From the NCBI RefSeq assembly GCF_018691265.1, contig NW_024881272.1, positions 21,875,323 through 21,939,322 on the forward strand: a stretch of 64,000 bases of DNA. Reading direction: 5' to 3'. This document shows positions 49,501 through 61,500 of the stretch, piece by piece (the first letter of the stretch is position 1; every line of letters begins with the position of its first letter). The notes under the pieces were generated by a model, which ran no database searches, was not told where the DNA came from, and worked only from the letters and a program-made list of their open reading frames with translations. The translations under genes were made by a program, and so were the position numbers. This stretch comes from Tyto alba. Its lineage: Eukaryota > Chordata > Aves > Strigiformes > Tytonidae.

Positions 49501-52500
49501 TCACCAGTGATTAATGGTTATTAACAAAATGCTCAAACATACTTTAAAGTTGAGTGTATCTATTATTTTCAGGTCCAGGCTATTACCCTTGAGATCTTCC
49601 TGAATCACAAAATTCATCCTCGGGTCCGAATGTTAGCTGCAGTGGTTTTGCTTGAAACCAAGCCAGGTCTTCCAATAGTGACAACACTAGCTGATGCTGT
49701 GCTGAAGGAACCTAGTTTGCAAGTGGCAAGTTTCATCTACTCTTACCTGAGGGCCCTGGGTAGAAGCACAGCTCCGGATCTTCAAGTGATGTAAGGAAAA
49801 TCTGAATCCCTTCCCTAGATAAAAAACTTGTTGCAAACTAATTAGGGTGTTAATGTGCTCACCAAATTTTTTCAGGGCTTCTGCCTGCAGAATGGCTATC
49901 AGAGTATTAAGTCCAAAATTTGACAGATCTGGATATCTGTTCAGCAAGGTTTTCCGCTTCAGTATGTTTAAAGGTAAGATTCAGAAGATTTTATAGAGAA
50001 ATATATACAGACCAACGTGTGAAAAAAATCATACAGTATGAGAACCCAATTCTGCTAGCCAGCTGGTTAGCTTCATATTGTTCCTCCATATTCTCCTATG
50101 TTCAATGAAAAAAAAAAAAAAAAAAGAAAAATCTCAGGCTCTCCTTTTTGGAAAGTGTTTAAGTCCCTGTGTGTTTTGCATTGTACACTGCCAGCATGAA
50201 ATTACCAGAGGGCTTGTGGGGCTCTAACCCTCCATTTTCATTAGCCAGTGAGGAACATGCTCCTGTATCAAATACCATAGTCTCAGTGGTGCTTAACAAT
50301 TTCATACCATTGTTCAGCACCAAACAAACAGAAGGGACCTAAATTACTGCTGAAGTGGATTAATTTCTACCAGTTCTGAACACCTACAACTCTTGCTGAA
50401 TTCAAATGTGATGCTAAATACTCTTCACCCTGACAGTAGTACCCAGTAAAACAGCAAACTGTGAAAACTTTCAGATGTGACAATTCATTGCACCCATAAG
50501 CAGCTAACTAAGGCTTATTGTCTAAAGATTTTTTTGTACCTTCTTACCAGGAATCTTTACTGGAATGAGCAGATCCATGCATGGGATGTGAAGGATAGCC
50601 AGTTACATCAATGGGAGTCGTACATAAAAATGTAGTCAGAGCAGGGAGGACCAGATGAGAAAACAGGTCTCGCTGGGTGAAATTATTGCTATTTCTATTT
50701 TCCATGTATATTATTTTTCTCAGTAGATATTTTTCAAGCAACTCCCCTATGTAAATGGCCATGGCAACCTCTATGATTTGGCATATGTAACTGGCAGACT
50801 AGGGAGATTATATCTACAGTCTCCTTACACATGCTGTTTATCTAGGAGGACTTGGATGTTTTTAGCATTTTTGATATTCACTGGTACATGTAAAGTTTCT
50901 TTTCAAAGTAATCAATAGAAAAAGAGATTCTGAAACATCTGAAATCCACAGTGCTAAGTGTACAAGTACTTTTGCCTTCTATTTGGAGTGCTGGAGTGGT
51001 CTGAACGACTTTTGTAGATGTTATTTTTGCCCTGCCCCTGTTTCATGTTTTTTACATGACCATTTATTCTGCTCTATAATAAAAATAAATGTAATATATA
51101 CCACAAAACCACAGTAATATATGACACACATGCTTGCTGCTTCAGAGATGGAGACAGAGAGTGCCCAAAGAAATAAAGTCACTAATATGGGCTGTGTGAA
51201 CGTTTGTAGCATTTAAAATGCATTCAGGGAGAGATGCATTTTCCATTAATATACAGATATGTGTTTCTAGTTTTAGGTACTCATTTTCTCCTCTTATTTT
51301 TGCTTTTAAAATGAAGGTATCTGAATTTTCTCACAATGAGAAAGAAGGGTGTAGTACACATGAGGGTAGCTGGCAGAGGGCTATGTGAAATGGATTGCTT
51401 CATTCTGGTTGTATCCTGGAAATGCAGCACATCAGTGAATTCCTGTTACTTGGTGAATACCACTGTCAGAAATCTGGCTACAATGCATATGTAATATTTA
51501 AACCTCTCATCCTGAAGAATAAGGAATCAAGATCCTTTTCTCACAGATGTTAACCTTAGACTTGGGTAACTCAGCTAAATTAAGTTAATCCGCTATTAGA
51601 CTGGCGTGGGAGGATGATCCATCCTCCAGCTTTCTGATTTGATTTGTCACCACTAGCCACAGGTGAAATGTGTTTTAGTGAGTCCATTCTGGAGGAATTA
51701 CCATAGTGACAACTGTAATGCAGTACCTATTTCCTTGCTAAAAACAAAAATGTGCCCTCAGCATCACAGATCTTTGTGGTGCTAGATGCTGAATTTTTAA
51801 TGGCAGGCAATAATGTCAGCTGAATCTATCTCTAATCTGGAACCTGTCACACATGGCTCTACACACTGCTACTGAAATCAAAGGTATGACCCAGGTTCTG
51901 CTCAGTGTGAGGATTCTCAATATGCACAGATTCATATAATTAAATATGCGTACTAATGTTCATAGTTACCAAAGACTGCTTTCTTTGATCACCAATTTTT
52001 CATTACCCTCTTCCTTGGGGCAAGACATTTAGTCAGATACATGCAGGTGCTATCACACTCTCACAGTGAAGTGGCTACAGTGCATCATCTGACTGTGTCA
52101 GTAGAATTTTCCACTGGTAAATATTTTCTTAGAGCATTAATACTGTGTAATGCCTGAGGTATGGAAAATATCGCTGCTCTCTTCAAGTCAATGAATTCTG
52201 TATAATCACTTAATCATTTATGAGCAATGCTTATTAAGTATCAATAAGTACCATGGGGTTTTTTAACTAACAGGTTTTGTGAGTTAGAACACCAAAAAAG
52301 AGCCTTAACAAATTCACTAGAAGTACCATGCCTCATTCAACTGTCCAGTTCATGTAACACATACATTCTGGCTAAACTCACTCAGAAGAAAACTAGTCTT
52401 CACATTTCCAAGTCTTTGGGCAGCTTATTAGTAATGCCCCAGTGCAGCCTCACCTTGCTTTTTATTTTCTATAAGATCGGCATTAAAATGTGATCTTTTG

Positions 52501-55500
52501 TCATCTTTCCTTGCTATCTGCTGAAGGTTCTCCACTGATTTCTCTGCCGCCAATGGGATTGCATAAATACCTGTATTTTGATTGTAGGGGCTGCTACTGA
52601 ACCATGTATGTTGTAGGTAGATAGTGGCTAGCACTTTGAGTACCACAGGAGCTTCATACAGCAAAACAGTGAAGGTAATGTAGTGAAATGCCAGTTCATA
52701 TGGACTTAGTAGAATAACTGAATTGTTTTTCCAACAGACTGTCTCTCAAATACATGGAAAGTTGGAATCTGTCCTGAGAAATTAGAAATCAAAATTAGTC
52801 CCAACAATCTGATACAGAACAACTTAGCATGAGGAGTAAACAAGGATAAAGGACCATCCAGATCCCTGTCTGCATGCACAGATTCAGAAGAGAATTGTCA
52901 GGTGTTGTCTCACAAGTGAGATGGTATTCAAAACACAGAGAGTGGCACTAGAGAAGTAATATGGGCATGAGAATTCATAACACCCCACATTTGTGAGCCA
53001 AGCAATAATATTTTCTTTAATTTTTGGCTAAATAATTTATGAGAATTTAGGCACTTCTTTTCTGAAAAGAGGTCAAAGACTCCCTCTCATAATGTTTGAA
53101 AATATATTTCCTACAATTTATCAATTATTTCTGTACAGACACTAAAATTATTGTTCTGGATCTTCCAGGGCTGTACTGGATTTCCAAAGCTGATCTCTGG
53201 TGGTGCAGGGATTTAATCAGTATATGGTGCCTACATCTAACATGAGGATAGCAAAAATTTAATATATGGAGTCCTGAAATACTTCCCTGTCCTCCAACTA
53301 GTGTAGGAAGATAAGACAGAGGAGGGCTGGAAGAAAGGAAACACGACAGGGATGACTACATATCATGTTGGCCTTCTTCCTCTTGAAACCTAAGGAAATT
53401 TAGAAAACACTTGGGATTACTTTAACTCAGACAACAGGACTGTATAGACCTGTGCCAAGGTCAGGAAGAATGCATGATTCTGATCTGCACTGATTATCTG
53501 TATCTATGGACACTATAGATGATAAATTTAAAATATAGAAAATAAATAGACACAAATCATTCTTGCTTGAAGTTCACTGAGTAGTTAACATTTACTTAAC
53601 AATTAGTGCATTTCATGTAAGGAGTTACAGCATTTGGCACTAGATAGATTAAATTGCCTCTGAGTCATTTGAGAGACAGATCTACACCTCACCATCTGTC
53701 CTTATAGGACATCTATATCACTTTCCCTAAGCTATTAACAAAGGATGGAAAATCTGTTTTCATTTCTGATCCCCTTTGTCAAGTTTCCCTAAATGATATC
53801 TCATAAAAGCACTTAATATGCTGAAGTTACAGAATTTGACCGGATGTAAATGATATAGCAGAAGCAATTGAAAAAATAGCATAACAAACATGTAATGATC
53901 AGGGAGCTTGTAATTTTGCCCATTAATTGTTCAAAAATGCAAAATATTCTGTTTATGACTTTTATAACATCAGTTTTATAACTGCGTTTTCTGGTCTTTC
54001 TCATATCGTGCTATATCAGTTGAATTATGCAATTAGTAAATTGATACAATCTGCATACTGTGGCTTTAAAAACTAACTGTGCCTTGCTTTATTGCCTATT
54101 TCTCTTCAGAGTTCCTTATGAGTGGACTGGCAGCTAAATATTTGGTATTGAATAATGCAGGCGGCTTAATTCCAGCGATAGCAATGTCCCAGCTGCGGAC
54201 ACATTTCCTTGGAAAAGTGGCTGATCCCTTGGAGGTAATTGGGTCTACCTGCAGTTTCCCCTCTCCTCCCTTCTTACAATCATCATACAATTGTCATTTA
54301 CACTTTACTTCTTCACACAGGTGGGAATAATGGTTGAAGGACTGCAGGAGATGTTTGCTAAAGGTTACGCTCCTGACGAGGACTGGAAGACTGACTATGA
54401 CTTCAAGGAAATCCTGAAAACAGTAAATTCTCAGGGAAAAGAAAATCTCTAAGCTATTTCTTCCCCAAATGTTACGAAGAATCAGACTTTCTTCCTCTTC
54501 TCATGCAGCTCTCTGACTGGAAGGCATTCTCCAGTGACAAACCTTTTGCATCAGGCTACTTCAAGATGTTTGGCCAAGAGTTGTTCTTTGGTGGACTTGA
54601 TAAAAATGCCATCCAAAATGCATTGCAGGTATGATTTTGAAAACACCACCACCCAAGTATCAAAAGCTTTAAAATACTGTTTCTTTCACACATTCTCTCC
54701 CTTTTTTTTTTAACTTTTTATTTCAGGAGGGTTTTTTGTCTTTAGTATTAATCAAGGCAAATAAGGTCAAGCTTTGATCAGGATTAGCTATAATCATTGC
54801 TGGCAGACTTTTCCCTGAGGCATAGTTTATGACATGGATCATGATATTCAAGTTCTGCTTATTTAGACAAGTTGAACTGCAATTGCAGGCATGGTTTGGA
54901 CCTGACGAAAAAATCCATTCAATAAGAAGAATAATCAGTAGCCTTCAAAGTGGTGTAGGAAGGCAATGGACCAAGGCTTTACTGTCCTCTGAGATTCGTC
55001 ATATCGTGCCCACTTGCACTGGGTTCCCGACAGAGACCAGCTTCTATTACTCTTCTATCACAAAAGTGGCAGGAAATGGTAATGTATTTCAAGACTTGAA
55101 CAATATAAACATGCTTGTCAGGATTGTGGGGGATCTTTAACACTTTTTTTGCTTTCTTTGTAATAGTTCAAGCACAGATTACACCTTCTCCGAAGTCTGA
55201 TTTCAGATTGCCTGAGTTATTAAATGCCAACATTAGGGTGCGATCCAAAATGAGTCTGAGGTAAATATTTAATATAAAATAAAAGAGTGATATTTCCAAG
55301 TGACAGAGGCCATAAAAATTAAACAGCTGTTTGCTATCTGAACATAATTTCACCCTCATTCTACCTTTTCAGCATGGCTAAGGAGATGACCTTTGTAATG
55401 GGGATCAATACACACATAATTCAGGCAGGGCTAGAAGCACACACCAAAATGGATGCTCATGTACCTGTGAATGTTGTTGCCACTGTCTATATGAAGGAAA

Positions 55501-58500
55501 AAAATATCAAAATTGAAATTCCACCATGTAAAGATGAGACTAACATAATTACTGTAAGGTAAGACATAGCACTTATTATCTTTCTATGTACCAATGCAGT
55601 CTTTCCAAACAGAAATTTGTTTAGAGATCTTCTTTTTGACTGACAGCTTGAGTAACTGGCAATGATTGGTGTAGTTTATTTTAAATGAAGTGACATGTAC
55701 TAAAGCTTTGCTTGAAAATATGCATGGTCTTCAATTGAAAATTTTTAGGACCATTTCTCAGTTATTGAGACCTATAAGCTATTTGAAACACAAATGGCAC
55801 AAAATTTCTATCCCAATACATACATATGTAGGAGACACTAGGTAAGATATAAACCGGCTGAATCCTATCAGTTATAACAGATAACCCATATATATTTACA
55901 TTTGATGCCTTGAAGCATAGAAGATTTGATGTTTCTTGTGTTTTTAGCTTGTTTCTCTGTGGCTGCCGTTTGGTTTTCTTACCTGTTAGGTCTACTTGAT
56001 TTATTATCAGTGTATGCAATTACAATACACTCTGGAAAACTGCTGTAGCCAGATGCCAAACAAATGAAAACAGATGGAAATACAAGCACAAAGAGAGGGA
56101 GGAAACAGAAAGAGTATGTCCAAGGAATCAAAGCAGCAGACCAAAGCTTAGAAATCCTTCATACACACACATGAAAAAAAATACTGAGAAAGACAAGCCA
56201 AAAATTCATCACAAAGGAAAAAGCATCAATGACAACAAAAATCATCTATTATACAATCCGTAGAAATGTTAACAAGTTTCTGCTCTAGGAATACAGCCAT
56301 AACAAAAGAGCTCAGTTGCCTGATCCAGCTGCAATTAGCATTCATGGCTGCTGGCCCAGAGAAGCTCTGCAGGTCTTCTCAGTTTAGCCACCAGTTAGAC
56401 TAATCATTATTCTCTCTTGCCCTTCAATGGTCACAGATGATCCTAGTAGGCATTTGCCATCACATCTTTCTCTGTAAGATGATTACTCCATTCCATCAGA
56501 TGTCATCGTAGTCAGCTGCTTCGTGCAGAGGAAGGAGTGTTTTGGCAGTTCATAGAGCTAAAGTTAGCTGCATGTAAACTGCTGGGGTACCACAGCCCAA
56601 AAGTTTTGTTCAGTTTCTTGGGAAGACCAGGACAGTCTGCTCCCAAGGTCATCAGGGATAGCAGGAACCGGCTCTCACTGTTGGATAAGGTGAGATGGAT
56701 ATTAATGAACTCAATAAGGATGCTCAACTGCAATGAAAATATTGAACACTGATATGGAGTTTAGAGCCTCAAGCAGAGCTACAAATGTTAGCAGAAGTGT
56801 CCATCCTGCAAAGCAAAATTAAAAATACTTTGAATCCTTTGACTTAAGAGGAAATCACATCAGACACAAAAAGTGTTAAATGCATTGCCAGAAGGCATAA
56901 AGCAAGTCAGTATCAGACACGAGGGATGACAGTAGAGGAGTCCATGAGTTCCAGCCCAAGCCCTGCCCTAGATCCTGCAGCATTATCATTTATAAAGTGA
57001 AGTAGTCATTTGGAAATAGCTCTGTAATGCCAAGTATATGAGAAAGCTAATACTTACTAGCTAACTTTTAGTACCATCAATTTTTCTCCAAAAAGCATTC
57101 CCATTCACTGTTACAAAACAAATGGTCAGTGGAAACCACACAGAGCAATGAAACAACAAGTATAAGTGAAGGCAAAGCAACAACTAGAGAAAGTAACACT
57201 GAACCACATCACTGAGGATGTCAAAGACCAAGTAAAGTAAAATCTTAAAAGTATGAGGAGAAACAAGGAGTCATGACAGAGAGAGAAAGGGCACATATAT
57301 ATTCTATAGAGAATGAGTCAAAAATTTTAGTTTAACATAGACTTCCTCTTCCTTTTGCATAGATCCACCAAAGACTAAAGAACCTATTAAATTCAATATT
57401 TAAGAGATATTCTGACATCTTCCCTTGTTAGCTTTAAAATACCCATTTAAGAAAATGGTTCTAGAAAGCTATTGCTCTTTCATTTGTTTGTGAGCTCTGT
57501 TCAAAATATTTTAGTATTGGGTACTTTGTCTTAATGGTCGGTAGGTTACCTTCTATAGTACCATGTCATTAAAGTCAGGATGAGATATTATTTCCCCCTT
57601 CATCTCTCACATCCAGATGCAGTCAGTCTTCAACAGCATTAAGTTCAGTTATATCCTACACACCATACAGGTTATAACCTGTCAAAGCTGTGGGATTTAT
57701 ATAAATTTTCAGGAGCCGAAGAAGAACTCAGGTGAGCAATCGCAGACTCTAAAGAAAAAAATAATGAAAACTTCAGTGATAGAGAGATTGCATTCCCAAG
57801 ACAAATCCACACATTATGGACTTGACTTTCTCTATAGCAAAAGTCAGAGCAAAATAATTAATCATACCATGGAGAGAATATATGGCATGTGTTTCAATTC
57901 AATCTTATCGAAGTTAAATTTAATTTAAATAATAGTTATTTTTAAGGGTCTTTTAATATAATTATTTAGTATACTACAGATGGCTACTTAAACATACTTT
58001 TAAGCAAAATTTACAAGAAGAAGTAAAAATCAAATAAATTTCAGGGAAAATTAGAGCCCTGTGATTAAAGTATACATATGGAGAGCTGCCAGAGAATGCA
58101 CTTTGCAAATATATCATATATTCATAATGACAGGCTACTGAAGGATATACATAATCTTGAATAGAGCCTGTATCATAGGGCTTTTTTTCTTGTTCTAACT
58201 GTAGGATAGCAGAAATTGCTTCACATGGGCATCTTATTTAAAAGATGAATTATGAAAATTACAACGCTATGTACAAGACATATACAGCATGTGTAGCAGA
58301 AAATGCAGAAGAGCTAGCGTATGCTGAGCTCGCGAGGCAGCACAGTGTGTTTGGGGACAGAGAATGGAAATGACTGGCGCTCCAAGTCTCTGTTTTTATA
58401 ACACCTTTGCACTGAGGTCAGAAGGATGATACGTAGGAAAGGCAGAAATTTTCATTTCACTGCAGCAGAAAGAGAGCTAAAGATCTGGTTGGAGGATTGT

Positions 58501-61500
58501 CTCTTGCTTCTCATTTATTTAGATACGATGTCATGCTGTGCTTTAAAACCTGCGAAAATAGTTTTTCATTTATTTTTTTGTTTTAAACAGACGTTGAGCT
58601 CTTCTATCCCCATGTTAGGGAGGTATGTAAGGCCACGCTCATTGAAACATCAGTGGGGCCAACACAGCTGAATTACTTGTCCCTTACCCCTGCAGTGAAT
58701 TTGGCTTATACTATAGCACAGCTTCTTCTCTCATCCAAAAAAATACACTAATACATATTGGAAAATCTCCTTTTTATTTTTTCTCCCTTGTGTGGGATCA
58801 GAGAGAACAGATTCTTTCATACCATAGCTTTAGGCCTTCTTTGTGACTGTTTTTCTTGTTAAAGCACCAGAGCTGGCTCTTGTAGCCTATTTTTACTGTT
58901 CTGTGTGATTCTGCAGACATTGACATGTGTCACCTGTGATGCAGCTACATTTGTTGGCTCTCTGTGCTCAACAGGGAGGAATCGATCTTCCACTTTCATT
59001 AGGTGGCAGGAGTAGACTATTGGCATAAAAAATACTAAAAAAAAAAAATTGGAAAAGAAACCCCAGGGCTTTCTGCTTGGAGACCCAACCTGCAGTTCAG
59101 TGGTCATTTGAATTATTGAATGGGATTAAAATAAAAGCCATTTCCCTTTTTGTCCCTTTACCCAGATGAGCCATCTGAAATGCAAGTTGATTTGTATTTT
59201 CTTTTATCCCCTCAGCTTGTTAAGGAGAATATTTTATTTCAGATTCCATTCTTCAAGGTTCTCCTATCACCCAGCGTGGAGCATTGCTGTCATGTCCTTA
59301 TCTAAAATATAGAGAGATGGAAAAGAAAACAAAGCCCACAGGTGACACACGTTTTATTGAGGTGTTCCACATGAAGAGCAATTGTGTGCTTTACAGTGCA
59401 CGCAGCACGGTAGGAGCCTTCAAGAGGAAGAGAGGGCTATCAAATGAATACAAATTCATCTCTCAAATAGGTTAGATTGGAATTGCTCAGGCTAGTACAG
59501 TGTGGACCGTATTAAAATAGAGACCATTTTGTAGACCATCTTTCCATTCACTGTCACAAAGGCCACCTCCATTGGTAGACCACAAAAGCCCCAGGACAAG
59601 CAGATCAACTTCGTACTTGAGAAACAGCACATGGGGAATTTTGAGCTGGATGTTAGCACAGATAAATAGCTAAGGAAGAGTTATCACAATGTCACTAGCT
59701 GAGGGAAATACGTTTTCATCTCTCAAAAGTTTTCAGCATTCAAGTTATTTCTCTGACCCAAAACAAAACTCACACTTATCACAACACTGTAACAACTTCC
59801 ATGAAGAACATGGTGTATGGAGCCAGGGGGCAGTCAGAATATTTAGTTGTGAGTCTCAGTCTCATGCTGCACCTTATGTTGCTCATCCTGGATCCTGACT
59901 AATACTCTTAGAGTCCATAACACTGGAAACAATGTACTGAACACATTTATGTAAATAGGTTCTAAGCTTTCCTACACACCTCTCTATGATGTCTTGACAA
60001 GCCATGAGTACTAGTGTATTTAGATCGAGCTGGAGACCCTTACTTTGATGATTTCAGGCCCCTTTCTTTTAATTCTGTTTTAACAAAAGTTGCACAGGAA
60101 ACATCATTCAGCAGCCACCAGTCCCTAGTTATGGCAGTATTTTCCCAAATATAATGTCAAAGGAAATGAGAATAAAGTTTAGCAGTGTATACACAGTTGA
60201 TGAGTTAAAAAATTTAGAAGTCCAAGATCAAAATAAGAGACTCAAAAATTTAATAATGTATTCCACACCCAGGCTTCAAAGTAAGTGGGCTGTTCTTCAA
60301 GGTGTTAGGAATATGGAGATCCCATCAACTGCAATACTTGGAACCTGTACATGTGATTCTAAGAGCCCAACTGAGCTATCTGCCCCTGTGATTCGTCCAT
60401 GTCTTTATTCACTCTTAGCAGTCCTTGAAAATACAACTAACAGGAAAGATGCTGTAAATATCTTAAAGCAGTTTGCAAGGTATAATACTTGTTGCTGAGT
60501 ATGTGTTACAAGGCATTATTCAGGTCTTTTCTTCAGCAGTGCTTTATCAATACAGATTTCCTCTAATGTTTATTCTGCAGGTCCAAGACATTTGCTGTTA
60601 CACGAAATATTGGGGATCTGACTGCTAGTAAGATGATTCCAGTTCTTCTACCTGAAGCAGTGCCTGACATAATGAAGATGTCCTTCAATTCAGAGTCTAC
60701 ATCAGGAGAGACTGATAACAGGGTAAATGATGTAGTATCTGACTATTCTTCTTTGGGCTTTTAATCAGTGGGAGACCATTTCTTTTCTCCATATGAAAAT
60801 GTACAATTCATCTCTGACCAATACTGCTTAGCTCAAAATAAGTCAGGTTCAATCTAATAGCACAAATAGCCCTATAGTAACAGTATTTTAAAATCTGGAG
60901 TGTAATACATCAGACTTGCAACACTTTTTCAAAAGCAAAAGCATCTTTGGTAATTAATTTTACACTGCCATCTACAGGATAGGCCCACAATCTTTAAAAT
61001 ATTTTGCAACCATTATGCAAGCATCACATTCCTGGGGCAGCCACAAATATTCCACGACATGCTCCGTTGCTCAGCTTGTAGAGCCAAATTTAATGCTTAT
61101 AAGCATCATGATTCAAGGATGGATGGCAGTTTGTGTGTCAAGTCAAATGACGCCCTGAGCTACATTTTTCTGTAAAAGACAGTACAGGCTTTCTATGATG
61201 GGCAGCATTGTGAAGGCATCACCATGACAAGTCATTCAATGAAAGAGTGACAGAGGTAAGGAATACACTGTCCTGTTCTGATTTCATTGTTGTCCTGCAA
61301 CTCTGAAGGGTTTTCAGATAAAATAAGAGTCAAACAGAGGATGAGTACAGCACTTCCCTATGTAGAAGTCAATAGGCAAATATACTGTCAGTGAGAGTAT
61401 CCCAGAACAAGAAAAGTTCTGCTGCTTTGTGCCTCTGTGCTGCCATTCCTGAAAACTCTACACTCCATGTTTATTCTTAAATGAACAGCAACTGAAAAAT

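Noticed and set aside
54867..54888. Earlier acceptor (atttag) that would lengthen exon 17
   Set aside because: It would enter exon 17 out of phase with exon 16 and meet TGA; the attgcag acceptor at 54888 keeps the frame.
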